From Marinomonas profundimaris (lineage in GTDB: Bacteria; Pseudomonadota; Gammaproteobacteria; Pseudomonadales; Marinomonadaceae): 64,000 nt of DNA. The stretch covers positions 186,001-250,000 of the forward strand of contig NZ_AYOZ01000001.1 of the NCBI RefSeq assembly GCF_000508165.1, read 5' to 3'. Every line of letters begins with the position of its first letter. Within the stretch, counting starts at the first letter, position 1. The notes below the pieces were generated by a model that worked only from the letters and a program-made list of their open reading frames with translations, was not told the DNA's origin and made no database searches. The translations under genes and the position numbers were made by a program. Positions 1 through 8,337 of this stretch are shown piece by piece.

Positions 1-1
1 C

Positions 2-124
2 GGCTTCGGCTCCAAAATTAAAGATAGCGTAGTCAATATGCTTGATGTGAAAAGCGTCATGCCTTTTCGCTACGAATCTCTCTACTCATCTCGCTTACAT
101 ACGAGAGGATTTTTACCATTTTAG
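2..124 (+). CDS. Possible 3' end of an upstream gene (partial)
   Basis: One frame is open from the window edge to a TAG at 122-124, giving about 40 residues. It ends with a mixed basic and aromatic stretch (FRYESLYSSRLHTRGFLPF). I do not recognise the family. The other two frames of this strand close early, so this is the only candidate for a gene entering from the left. It could equally be non-coding sequence that happens to be open. Confidence 0.2.
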   Translation, partial: GFGSKIKDSVVNMLDVKSVMPFRYESLYSSRLHTRGFLPF

Positions 125-366
125 CTTATTGATTGATCTATAGGGTATAGCCGTGTCCATGTCATGCTTTTTACCTACATATTTTTTTCACTCTCTTTAT
201 CTTGATCTAACGCAATGTTTTAAAGCGGAACAGCAATCATAATCACGCCTTATAGTAAGTCCCGAGTCGTTTGGGGCTTCGGTGGGCGTTGGATAACAAG
301 AACACTCTAGAAAGGAAGTGTCTACGATCGCCTTTTTTCTCAGTCAAATGAATGGGTTGAAGTTAT
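125..366. promoter_or_regulatory. Gene-free leader upstream of cydA, with a possible FNR/ANR half-conserved site
   Basis: There is no ORF in this stretch. TTGAT-CTAA-CGCAA at 202-215 resembles the FNR/ANR box TTGAT-N4-ATCAA, with a good left half and a degenerate right half. Oxygen control of cydAB by FNR/ANR/ArcA proteins is well known in gammaproteobacteria, so the site is plausible by context. The match alone is weak. AAAGGAAGTG near 311-320 lies too far from the cydA start to be its ribosome binding site. Confidence 0.3.
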
Positions 367-1941
367 ATGATTAACGAAGCTGTAGTGGAATTATCGCGAT
401 TTCAGTTTGCTTTCACTGCTCTGTACCACTATCTGTTTGTCCCTTTAACATTAGGGATGGCGTTCTTGTTGGCAATCATGGAATCGGTTTACGTGATTAC
501 CGGCAAGCAAGTGTACAAAGACATGGTGAAGTTCTGGGGTAAATTGTTTGGTATTAACTTTGCGCTAGGGGTAACAACGGGTTTGACCATGGAGTTCCAA
601 TTCGGAACAAACTGGTCTTATTATTCTCACTATGTTGGCGATATTTTTGGTGCGCCGTTAGCGATCGAAGGCTTGATGGCTTTCTTCCTTGAATCAACGC
701 TCGTTGGTCTGTTCTTCTTCGGCTGGGATCGTTTAAGTAAAGTAAAACACTTGATGGTGACATGGGGTGTGGCGTTAGGTTCTAACCTTTCTGCATTGTG
801 GATCTTGATTGCCAACGGTTGGATGCAAAACCCAGTCGGTTCCGAGTTCAACTACGAAACCATGCGAATGGAATTGGTCGACTTTGGCGCTTTAATTTTC
901 AACCCAGTGGCGCAGGTGAAATTTGTTCACACGGTTTCAGCGGGTTACACAACAGGTGCCATGTTCGTTCTTGTTATTTCAAGCTACTACTTGCTTAAAG
1001 GCCGCGACCTTGCGTTTGCTCGTCGTTCTTTTGCCATCGCTTCTGCGTTTGGTCTGGCGTCTATCTTGAGCGTTATCCTGTTGGGTGACGAATCAGGTTA
1101 CGAGCTAGGCGAAGTGCAAAAAGTGAAATTGGCTGCGATAGAAGCGGAATGGGAAACTCAAGAAGCCCCTGCCGATTTCACCTTGATTGGTTTCCCGAAT
1201 CAAGTGCTTGAAGAAACCGAATACGCCATCAAGATTCCCGGTTTAATGGGCTTAATTGCGACTCGATCACTTGACGGTCAAGTGGAAGGTATTAAAGAGC
1301 TGAAAGAGCATAATCGCCAGCGCATTATTAATGGTATTTATGCAAATCAGTTACTAGAGAAGCTTCGCAGTGGTTCAACTGATCCTCTGGTTAAATCGAA
1401 CTTTGAAAAAGTAAAAGACGATCTTGGCTACGGTTTATTAGTCACTGCCTTTAATGAAGACATCAATAAAGTGACGTCAGAAGAAATTGATCAGGCGGTC
1501 GAGTATTCTATTCCAAAAGTGGCGCCACTGTTCTTCGCTTTCCGTATCATGGTGGGGTGTGGTTTCTTAATGCTGTTCGTTTTTGCCGCTGCGTTTTATC
1601 AAAACGCGCGTCGTCGCATTGGTCAAAGTTCTCTGTTCCTTAAATTCATCGTAATTTGTTTACCACTTCCTTGGATTGCCAATGAAGCAGGTTGGTTCGT
1701 TGCTGAATATGGTCGCCAGCCTTGGGCGATTGGTGAGATCTTGCCTGTTCATGTGGCGGTATCTAGCTTAACCGCAACGGAAATTTGGATCAGTCTTGCA
1801 GGCTTCGGACTTCTTTATACAGCGTTCCTAATTGCTGAGATGTACTTAATGATTCGCTTTGCGAAACAAGGGCCTTCTAGTTTGCACACTGGACGTTACG
1901 CGCTTGAACAAGAAACGGCTCAGCTGAAGCAGGAGGTGTAA
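367..1941 (+). CDS. cydA: Cytochrome bd ubiquinol oxidase subunit I
   Basis: This is the quinol-oxidising, haem-bearing subunit of the high-affinity cytochrome bd terminal oxidase in the inner membrane. Its 524 residues match the usual length (about 520). Expected haem ligands are visible: His21 in LYHYLF (haem b595), His188 in [13 protein letters not shown] and Met395 in FRIMVG (haem b558). The GRQPW signature is at 449-453. The region after residue ~250 is long and charged, as in the long Q-loop class. It is the first gene of cydABX, separated from cydB by a single base, so the two are surely cotranscribed. Confidence 0.97.
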   Translation: MINEAVVELSRFQFAFTALYHYLFVPLTLGMAFLLAIMESVYVITGKQVYKDMVKFWGKLFGINFALGVTTGLTMEFQFGTNWSYYSHYVGDIFGAPLAIEGLMAFFLESTLVGLFFFGWDRLSKVKHLMVTWGVALGSNLSALWILIANGWMQNPVGSEFNYETMRMELVDFGALIFNPVAQVKFVHTVSAGYTTGAMFVLVISSYYLLKGRDLAFARRSFAIASAFGLASILSVILLGDESGYELGEVQKVKLAAIEAEWETQEAPADFTLIGFPNQVLEETEYAIKIPGLMGLIATRSLDGQVEGIKELKEHNRQRIINGIYANQLLEKLRSGSTDPLVKSNFEKVKDDLGYGLLVTAFNEDINKVTSEEIDQAVEYSIPKVAPLFFAFRIMVGCGFLMLFVFAAAFYQNARRRIGQSSLFLKFIVICLPLPWIANEAGWFVAEYGRQPWAIGEILPVHVAVSSLTATEIWISLAGFGLLYTAFLIAEMYLMIRFAKQGPSSLHTGRYALEQETAQLKQEV

Positions 1942-1942
1942 G

Positions 1943-3079
1943 ATGGATTACGAATTATTAAAAGTGATTTGGTGGGCATTGATCGGTGTATTACTGATTG
2001 GTTTCGCCGTAACGGACGGCTTTGATATGGGCGTTGGTAGCTTATTAAAAGTCATTGGCGGCACAGATTCTGAACGCCGTATTATGATCAACTCGATTGC
2101 GCCCCATTGGGACGGCAACCAAGTCTGGTTCATTACAGCAGGTGGTGCCTTGTTCGCGGCTTGGCCTGTGGTTTATGCCACTGCGTTTTCTGGCTTCTAC
2201 TTTGCTATGTTGTTGGTATTGGCCGCGTTGTTCTTCCGTCCAATTGGGTTTGATTACCGCTCTAAACTTGAAAACACAAAATGGCGTACAAGTTGGGACT
2301 GGGGAATCACCTTCGGCTCTGCTGTTCCGCCGATCATTTTCGGTGTGGCGTTTGGTAACTTGTTACAAGGCGTACCATTTGAATTTGATCAATACATGCG
2401 TGCGACGTACACAGGCTCTTTCTTCGCCTTATTGAATCCGTTTGCGATTTTGTGTGGCTTAGTAAGCTTGTTGATGCTGATGACACAAGGCGGCGCTTGG
2501 CTACAAATGAAAACAGATGAGGCGTTACTTGAGAAAGCAAGTCGCATCACAGCCATCACGGGTGTTTTAGCCGCGTTATTGTTTATCCTTGCGGGTTTTT
2601 GGTTGGCTTTCGGCATCGATGGTTATGTATTGACGAGTGCCATTGATGGCAATGCAGTGATAACGCCTTTGATGAAAACCGCCGAAGTTCAAGCTGGCGC
2701 ATGGTTGGCCAACTATGAAAAAGTGCCTGCGCTTATGTTGGCACCGATTATTGGTATTGCTGGTATGTTATTCGCCGCTTTGACTGCCATGATGAGAAAA
2801 GGCTTCTTGTCTTTCTTAAGTTCATCATTGGGTATTGCAGGCATTATCGTCACCGCGGGTGGTTCCATGTTCCCATTCCTAATGCCTTCTTCAAGTTTTC
2901 CAAACATGAGTTTGACTATGTGGGATGCGACGTCAAGTGAGAACACCATGATGATCATGTTTGTGGTCGCTTGTATCTTCGTACCGATTGTTCTGGCTTA
3001 CACTTTGTGGAACTACTTTGTGATGTACGGTCGTTTGACCAATAAACACATCGAAGAAAACAATCATTCACTTTACTAG
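1943..3079 (+). CDS. cydB: Cytochrome bd ubiquinol oxidase subunit II
   Basis: This subunit is the structural partner of CydA and completes the bd oxidase core. It has 378 residues, as expected, and many membrane-spanning segments. The N-terminal WWALIGVLLIGFAVTDGFD region and the following SIAPHWDGNQVWFI segment are typical of the family. The start is fixed by GCAGGAGGTGTAAG just before ATG, which places a strong Shine-Dalgarno inside the end of cydA. A hairpin follows the stop codon before cydX. Confidence 0.97.
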   Translation: MDYELLKVIWWALIGVLLIGFAVTDGFDMGVGSLLKVIGGTDSERRIMINSIAPHWDGNQVWFITAGGALFAAWPVVYATAFSGFYFAMLLVLAALFFRPIGFDYRSKLENTKWRTSWDWGITFGSAVPPIIFGVAFGNLLQGVPFEFDQYMRATYTGSFFALLNPFAILCGLVSLLMLMTQGGAWLQMKTDEALLEKASRITAITGVLAALLFILAGFWLAFGIDGYVLTSAIDGNAVITPLMKTAEVQAGAWLANYEKVPALMLAPIIGIAGMLFAALTAMMRKGFLSFLSSSLGIAGIIVTAGGSMFPFLMPSSSFPNMSLTMWDATSSENTMMIMFVVACIFVPIVLAYTLWNYFVMYGRLTNKHIEENNHSLY

Positions 3080-3091
3080 TCATTGGCAAAG

Positions 3092-3122
3092 AAGATAGAG
3101 CCGCTTTGGGCTCTGTCTTTTA
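3092..3122 (+). terminator. Hairpin between cydB and cydX (attenuator-like)
   Basis: AAGATAGAGCC and GGCTCTGTCTT form an 11-bp stem with one G-U pair around a short loop, followed by a weak T-run (TTTT). It sits inside the operon, so it probably lets part of the transcripts end after cydB, or protects the cydAB mRNA 3' end. Confidence 0.55.
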
Positions 3123-3144
3123 GCAACAAATAGAGGAATACGTT

Positions 3145-3255
3145 ATGTGGTATTTTGCTTGGGTTCTAGGCGTATTATTAGCCTGTTCTTTCGGTATTGT
3201 TAATGCCGTTTGGTTAGAGTTTAGTGGTTATGACGGTGAAGAGGAGCAACAGTAA
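3145..3255 (+). CDS. cydX: Cytochrome bd small subunit CydX
   Basis: This 36-residue single-span membrane protein is too short for usual gene-length cut-offs. It starts MWYFAWVLGVLLACSFGIVN, continues into the conserved W-LE motif, and ends in an acidic tail (GEEEQQ). CydX (YbgT) binds CydA and stabilises the haems of the bd oxidase. AGAGGA upstream gives a ribosome binding site. It lies between cydB and cydD, the normal place for this family. Length, the Trp pattern and the context make the assignment secure. Confidence 0.93.
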   Translation: MWYFAWVLGVLLACSFGIVNAVWLEFSGYDGEEEQQ

Positions 3256-3260
3256 ATTCA

Positions 3261-5048
3261 ATGAGAAAGAACAAGGAAGCAAAAACAGCACATCGAGCGG
3301 GTCGAATTAAAACGCCTGAAGCAATATTTTTGGGCGAATTAGCAAACCAGCAGTCGTCAAAATATCGACTTGCTCAAGGCTTTGGCGTGTTGTTTGCGGT
3401 GTCGTTGGTGCTTCAAGCGTGGGCGTTGGCGAATGTGTTTTCGGACATGGCGCTGCACCAGTCTTTTTCCTTGCCTCTTTTGTTATTGGGTTTATTTGCT
3501 CTGTTACTGCGGGCTCTGGCTAACTTTGGCCGAGAGCGCATTTGCACCAGCGCAAGCCGTGACATTCGTTACGGCTTGCGTCGTACATTGGTGTCGCATC
3601 TTACTGAGTTGGGTCCCGCCCGCTTAAGAATAGAAGAAGATGCGGCGCTGTCTACACGCGTTTATGAACAAGTTGATGCGTTAGACGATTTTTTTAGTCG
3701 CTATAAACCACAAGTGTTTATGGTGACCTTGATTCCCTGTGTGATTCTGTTGTCAGTTGCGCCTGTTTCGTGGGTCGCTTTTTTAATCTTCATGATGACG
3801 GCGCCCTTGGTTATTATTTTCATGATCTTTGTGGGTCATAAAGCCGCTCAAGCCAACCGCCGACAATTCAGCGTATTGGCTATGTTATCCAATCAATTTA
3901 TGGATCTGAGCCAAGGCTTAGCGGAACTCAAACGACTCAACAAGACGAATAAAGCAAGACAGCGTTTGTCTGATAGCGCGAGTGCGTATCAGAAAACCAC
4001 CATGAGCGTGTTGATCCTCGCTTTTTTATCGACCGCTACTCTTGAACTGTTCGCGTCGCTGTCGATCGCGATGATCGCCTTGTATTTAGGCTTAGGTTTA
4101 TTAGAAGTGTTGCCGTGGCAAGTGGGGAGTTCCCCCGTTACTCTCACTCAAGCCTTGTTTCTTTTATTACTCGCCCCAGAATTTTATTTGCCTTTGCGCC
4201 AGCTTGGAAACGATTACCACGCCAAACAAAAAGCCGAAGCCGCCGCAACGGATTTGCTGGAAATACTTAATACGCCGCTCTCTGATACACGGAAACAGGC
4301 AACAAAGTCTGAATCCGTCGTGCCTGCATTGGTTGTAGATAAAGACGCGTTTATTGGTTTTCATCAACTGGGCTGGTCAGAATCTGGACACCATCGACTT
4401 GCGCCTATTACCGGCGGCATTGCTCAAGGCGAACGAGTTTGGTTGAGTGGCGAATCTGGCATAGGAAAATCCAGTTTATTGCACCTTTTGCTCGGCTTCG
4501 AAGAAGATTATCAAGGTCAGCTTTTCATTAATCGCCAAGCCTTTCAAAACATCGACTTGTCCGATTGGCGAGCTAAATTGGCGTGGTTACCGCAAACACC
4601 AGAATGGGTAAATGGCAGCATTCGTCGCAATTTACTCTTGGGTCTTGGAAGCAAAGAAGGCGTAGCCGCGCCGAGTGAAGCCGAGTTACAAGCCGCCTTG
4701 ATAAAAAGCCAATGTGACGACTTTATTCAAGCCTTGCCAGACGGCTTAGACACCAAGCTGACCGAACTTGGCTCTGGATTATCCGGCGGCCAAATGCAGC
4801 GCCTTTCCATCGCGCGCGCACTGTTGTCGAAAGCCGATGTTTGGCTGCTCGATGAGCCGTGTTCGGGGTTGGACAAAGACACCGCGCAAGCGGTATTAGA
4901 CACCTTGCATCATGTTTCAACGGGCAAAACCTTATTGATCGTCAGTCATGATACTCACCCAATTGCCTGGGCCGATAAACATTGGTCGCTTACCAAAGGA
5001 GGCCTGCATGAGCAATCACGCAACGAAAACCGCGAAGCTATCGCTTAA
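3261..5048 (+). CDS. cydD: ABC exporter subunit CydD (thiol/haem-linked, cytochrome bd assembly)
   Basis: CydD is half of the heterodimeric CydDC ABC exporter, which moves glutathione/cysteine to the periplasm and is needed to assemble cytochrome bd. The 595 residues contain an N-terminal six-helix membrane domain (about 35-320) and a C-terminal nucleotide-binding domain. Walker A is GESGIGKSS at 397-405, the signature LSGGQ at 507-511, and Walker B WLLDEP follows soon after. It starts 5 bases after cydX and overlaps cydC by 41 bases. Confidence 0.93.
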   Translation: MRKNKEAKTAHRAGRIKTPEAIFLGELANQQSSKYRLAQGFGVLFAVSLVLQAWALANVFSDMALHQSFSLPLLLLGLFALLLRALANFGRERICTSASRDIRYGLRRTLVSHLTELGPARLRIEEDAALSTRVYEQVDALDDFFSRYKPQVFMVTLIPCVILLSVAPVSWVAFLIFMMTAPLVIIFMIFVGHKAAQANRRQFSVLAMLSNQFMDLSQGLAELKRLNKTNKARQRLSDSASAYQKTTMSVLILAFLSTATLELFASLSIAMIALYLGLGLLEVLPWQVGSSPVTLTQALFLLLLAPEFYLPLRQLGNDYHAKQKAEAAATDLLEILNTPLSDTRKQATKSESVVPALVVDKDAFIGFHQLGWSESGHHRLAPITGGIAQGERVWLSGESGIGKSSLLHLLLGFEEDYQGQLFINRQAFQNIDLSDWRAKLAWLPQTPEWVNGSIRRNLLLGLGSKEGVAAPSEAELQAALIKSQCDDFIQALPDGLDTKLTELGSGLSGGQMQRLSIARALLSKADVWLLDEPCSGLDKDTAQAVLDTLHHVSTGKTLLIVSHDTHPIAWADKHWSLTKGGLHEQSRNENREAIA

Positions 5049-6675
5049 AAGCCTGTTACTCGCCAACCCTTGGGGTTTTGCTGTGCCTGTATTGGTGGGC
5101 ATTATCGCGAGTTTGGCGGGCGTGGCGTTATTGGGTGTTTCGGGCTGGTTTATATCCGCGGCAGGATTGGCTTCGGCAATCGGCAGCGCGTTAGTATTCA
5201 ACTATCTAACGCCTGGCGCGATTGTTCGTGGCTTGGCCATTTTCCGTACCGCGGGCCGTTACGGCGAACAGGTTTCTGCGCACAATCATTTATTAGGGTT
5301 GTTACGGACGTTACGCCTTTGGGTATGGGATCAGCGTGTCGCGAAAGACTCCGCTAATTTACATGAACAAAGCCGAGGCGATTTGTTGCAGCGTCTTGTC
5401 AGCGACCTTGACCAAATTATTCGTTGGCCGCTGGTGGTGTTTTTGCCGTGGATATACGCGCTACTGAGCTATGCTGCCGTGTCGGTTTTGGCCTATTTCA
5501 TTTTACCTAACTTGCTGTGGCCATTAGCGATTGCCGCTGTGTTTCATATCTTCATTGTGCCGTTCGTGTGTGGCTATTTCGCCAGCCATGCCGTGCATGT
5601 CGGGCAGATCCTCGGCGTGCATCGTCGTGGTCGCTTTGTTAGCTTGTTTTCCGCCTTGATCACCTTAACCATTCGTGGTCACTGGAAAGACTACGCACAA
5701 CGTCTCGACCAGCTAGATGAGCGCCAACGCAGAAGCGAAATCGTCATTCAACAAGCTGTGAGCGTAGGGCGATTTTTAGCGTACCTTGTCACCATTTTGT
5801 TACTAGTAAGTTGTTTTTATCTCGTCAGCGTTTATCAAGCATCGACAGACAATTGGACGCTGGTGGACGGCGTGCAAGGCACTTGGTTTATTGGCTTCGT
5901 TTTGTCGCTATTGGCGGTGAATGAATTGGTGTTGCCTTTGGTGCAATCTTTCGTCGCACAAGGCCAATCGCAAGTGGGTTTACGTCGTTTGAATCAACTT
6001 CACCAAGACGCCCAAGTTCAACCCGATGGCAAAATACAGACGATTGATCGAATGACTTTTAGCGAGTGGCGTGGCTTTTATGCATCCAGCGGAATGGGCA
6101 ACGACGCATTGGATTTATCCGTGGTCGCAGGCGAAAAAGTCTGGATTCGTGGTGACAGTGGCTCAGGGAAATCAACGTTATTGGCTGCTATTGCCGGCGA
6201 TTGTTTATCGACAGGCAAGGCTTTTATCAACGATGAAGCATGCGACCTCTACGGCAACCGTGGTTACCAATCGCAACTCAGTTACTTACCCCAAACACCG
6301 TACATCTTCCAGCAAAGCATCGCCGCCAACTTACGCCTTGGCAACCCAGACGCAAGCACCGAAGCCCTTTGGTCAGTGCTCGACGCCGTTGCCTTGGCAG
6401 ACTGGGCAAAAAGCCTCCCCAACGGTTTAGAAACGCTGCTCAGCTCACAAGGCCGCAACTTATCTGGCGGACAACGAAAACGCCTCGCCCTAGCGCGCCT
6501 GCTGCTAAGACAATCTCCCGTCTTACTACTAGACGAACCGTTCGATGGACTCGACAAAGCTACCATAGCAACCATTTGTCACTCGCTACAGAACGCCTAC
6601 AAACCCTCCATCTTACTGTTGGTCAGCCACGTCAGCAGTCAACTCGGCGACAACGCGAGAGTAATAGAACTGTAG
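5008..6675 (+). CDS. cydC: ABC exporter subunit CydC
   Basis: CydC is the second half of the CydDC exporter. I chose the ATG at 5008, giving 555 residues, because AAAGGAGG lies 5 bases upstream and the family starts near here; a longer frame runs further upstream inside cydD. It has an N-terminal membrane domain (about 20-340), Walker A GDSGSGKST at 382-390, LSGGQ at 485-489 and LLLDEPFDGLD as Walker B. The overlap with cydD suggests coupled translation of the two partners in equal amounts. Confidence 0.93.
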   Translation: MSNHATKTAKLSLKSLLLANPWGFAVPVLVGIIASLAGVALLGVSGWFISAAGLASAIGSALVFNYLTPGAIVRGLAIFRTAGRYGEQVSAHNHLLGLLRTLRLWVWDQRVAKDSANLHEQSRGDLLQRLVSDLDQIIRWPLVVFLPWIYALLSYAAVSVLAYFILPNLLWPLAIAAVFHIFIVPFVCGYFASHAVHVGQILGVHRRGRFVSLFSALITLTIRGHWKDYAQRLDQLDERQRRSEIVIQQAVSVGRFLAYLVTILLLVSCFYLVSVYQASTDNWTLVDGVQGTWFIGFVLSLLAVNELVLPLVQSFVAQGQSQVGLRRLNQLHQDAQVQPDGKIQTIDRMTFSEWRGFYASSGMGNDALDLSVVAGEKVWIRGDSGSGKSTLLAAIAGDCLSTGKAFINDEACDLYGNRGYQSQLSYLPQTPYIFQQSIAANLRLGNPDASTEALWSVLDAVALADWAKSLPNGLETLLSSQGRNLSGGQRKRLALARLLLRQSPVLLLDEPFDGLDKATIATICHSLQNAYKPSILLLVSHVSSQLGDNARVIEL

Positions 6676-6683
6676 CTCTTTTT

Positions 6684-6724
6684 CCCTCCCCTTAAGTCTT
6701 CCAAGGGGAGGGGCAGGGTGGGGT
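6684..6724 (+). repeat. GC-rich palindromic intergenic repeat (copy 1)
   Basis: CCCTCCCCTT, a 7-9 base spacer, then AAGGGGAGGG form a strong hairpin, followed by the tail GCAGGGTGGGGTT. The same unit recurs near 31107-31204, 42072, 42200, 44788 (reverse) and 44916 (reverse). Here it closes the cyd operon and may also act as a transcript end. Confidence 0.75.
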
Positions 6725-6825
6725 TATTCTTTGGGGCTTTGAGGCCATATAAATTCGAGCAATTTTCGCCTTTGTTATTGCAAATTCTAGGGAATCATAA
6801 ACGAAACTTTCTAGATTGAGTATTC

Positions 6826-6860
6826 TTGACAAAACCCAATCGACCTATCAATATGATAGG
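6826..6860 (+). promoter_or_regulatory. Promoter and operator of the DUF4258/HTH toxin-antitoxin operon
   Basis: TTGACA at 6826-6831 is a perfect -35 box. CCTATCA-ATA-TGATAGG at 6844-6860 is a perfect 7-3-7 inverted repeat placed where the -10 region should be. It ends 14 bases before the first gene. Autorepression by the HTH antitoxin is the expected use, inferred from position. Confidence 0.6.
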
Positions 6861-6874
6861 TATTAACTCAATGG

Positions 6875-7225
6875 ATGAGTGACATGAAAAAGAATAATCC
6901 ACAAGGAACCGTGGTGTTTACTCTTAGTGAATATACAGCGCGAAAAATCATTAATGATCTAGCAGAAAATCATACCGATCGAATCCGTTGGAGTAAGCAT
7001 ATCAAAGAGAGAATGCTGGAGCGTGGTGTGACAACGGGGCAGGTTTTGGCTTTACTGAAGAGTAAGCGCTCGGTATTCCGTGAAGGGCCTTATCTCGAGA
7101 TTAATGGTGATTGGAAATTTAACATAAAAGGAATGGCGGCAGGATCTATTATAGAGCTCAGTGTCGCCATTAAGAACCATAATGATAACCCGACTTCAAT
7201 TCTCATCACAGTTTGGGTTCATTAG
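6875..7225 (+). CDS. DUF4258-family protein, probable toxin
   Basis: This 116-residue protein has SKHIKERMLERGVTTGQVLALL followed by a beta-rich C-terminal half (YLEINGDWKFNIKG...ILITVWVH). That is the pattern of DUF4258 proteins, which are often encoded beside HTH antitoxins and thought to have a RelE/HigB-like fold. An HTH gene starts 10 bases after its stop. It starts at ATGAGTGACATG, and the second ATG (6884) is equally possible. The toxin role is inferred from family and pairing; no catalytic residue can be assigned by eye. Confidence 0.7.
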   Translation: MSDMKKNNPQGTVVFTLSEYTARKIINDLAENHTDRIRWSKHIKERMLERGVTTGQVLALLKSKRSVFREGPYLEINGDWKFNIKGMAAGSIIELSVAIKNHNDNPTSILITVWVH

Positions 7226-7235
7226 GAGTAAAACG

Positions 7236-7676
7236 ATGTATCACTATACAGAATGTGGTTTACCAAATGTCTATCTAAAAAACGGTTTTACCATTGAACA
7301 TATAGACGGCGAAGACTACACCAGCATCGATGATATGAATAACTTGCATGTCGCCATCGCGCAAACAATAGCAGACAGTCACAAGCCACTGCGTCCGGCG
7401 GAATTTAAGTTTTTACGCATAGAACTGAATCTATCGCAAAAAATGCTCGGACACCGCTTTGGTGTATCAGAACAAACGATAGCGCGTTACGAAAAAGGCC
7501 AGTCAGACATCCCCCGAACGACAGATGCTGCACTTCGATCTCTATTCATGGAAAAACTAGAGAAAACCAACTCCGTTAGCTACTTTCTAGACCTACTTTC
7601 TGATGCCGAAGCACAGCAAGCCGCACAGGAAATATTACTGGAAGAAATCGACAACCGCTGGGGGATTGCGGTATAG
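7236..7676 (+). CDS. HTH antitoxin, MqsA-like XRE family
   Basis: The protein has 146 residues from the ATG at 7236, preceded by TTAGGAGTAAAACG; a longer frame begins upstream but lacks a ribosome binding site. The N-terminus is MYHYTECGLPNVYL without the zinc-binding CxxC pairs of true MqsA. The C-terminal HTH (about 70-110) reads RIELNLSQKMLGHRFGVSEQ...YEKGQ. It probably neutralises the preceding DUF4258 protein and represses the operon through the palindrome at 6844-6860. Confidence 0.75.
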   Translation: MYHYTECGLPNVYLKNGFTIEHIDGEDYTSIDDMNNLHVAIAQTIADSHKPLRPAEFKFLRIELNLSQKMLGHRFGVSEQTIARYEKGQSDIPRTTDAALRSLFMEKLEKTNSVSYFLDLLSDAEAQQAAQEILLEEIDNRWGIAV

Positions 7677-8173
7677 CTAAATTTTAGCTAGCTGATGGGG
7701 GATCTGTTTCTTCCCCTTTTGGTTTCCATTCAAACGCTTTGTATTCCCGACCTTTTTTCCGCTCTGCTGAGCGGGTAACTTTTGCCAATCGATGCAAAAG
7801 TAACCAAAAGATCTTTTATCGGGCTATCGCCCAAACGTCTCAGTTACTTTGTTTATGTTGCGTTTAGCAACACGACTTTTATCGTAAGGCATAGATTATT
7901 TTTGCGGATGCTAGGAAGGGCGTTTTTAACGGACTCTGAAACTCCATAGGGTCGCGCAACTTCGTTGCGTCGAACTGACTTATTTAGGGGGAAAACCAAA
8001 ACGCAATTAATGGATGGAGATACAGTTTATTTTTTAAATGGTCACTTTCTTGCGCGTTTAGCCATTTTAAATAAATCCGTTGTGCGCATTTTGTACTGGT
8101 GGAAAGTAAAAAAGTCTCGTAATATCAATGAATAAAAATATCCGCAACAGAAATAACGCGCTGTGGGTAAATG
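7677..8173. other. Gene-poor stretch with a dispersed repeat and a possible 41-codon ORF
   Basis: No convincing gene lies here. The left part holds copy A of the dispersed element (7757-7978). The frame 8010-8135 (ATG to TAA, 41 residues, W-W near its end) has no ribosome binding site and no recognisable similarity, so I do not call it a gene. The right part is AT-rich and leads into a recombination-site-like hairpin. Confidence 0.5.
7757..7978 (+). repeat. Dispersed intergenic element, copy A (short form)
   Basis: Ordered blocks are shared with copies B (42072-42412) and C (44620-44959, reverse): TTCCGCTCTGCTGAGCGGG, GGGCTATCGCCCAAACGTCTCA, ATCGTAAGGCATAGATT, TGAAACTCCATA and GTCGCGCAACTTCG. 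Several blocks can fold as small hairpins (GGGC-TATC-GCCC; CGCAAC-TTC-GTTGCG). This copy lacks the CCTTCCCC palindrome present in B and C. Confidence 0.75.
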
Positions 8174-8313
8174 AAATAACACGCATGCGCGTTTTTCCAG
8201 ACTTGGCTCTTGTTGATATCCCTATTATTCGCTTTAGAGTTAGTAACTTATAGTGATTTCAGGAAAGTTTCTGTAATGTGTAAACGCGCATGCGCATTAT
8301 TAAAATGTTATGC
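8174..8313 (+). repeat. Candidate attC-like recombination site upstream of the RusA-like gene
   Basis: The outer boxes AAATAAC (8174-8180) and GTTATGC (8307-8313) are complementary at five of seven positions. Inside them CGCATGCGCGTTT (8182-8194) and AAACGCGCATGCG (8282-8294) are perfect 13-base inverted repeats. The 140-base length is within the attC range. Spacing between outer and inner boxes is uneven (1 versus 12 bases), so it is either degenerate or not a true attC. Confidence 0.4.
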
Positions 8314-8337
8314 GCCAATTCCAATTCTGAGGTATGA

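Noticed and set aside
8010-8135. 41-codon frame MDGDTVYFLNGHFLAR... after repeat copy A
   Set aside because: No ribosome binding site, no recognisable family, and it lies in a repeat-rich stretch; not enough support for a gene call.
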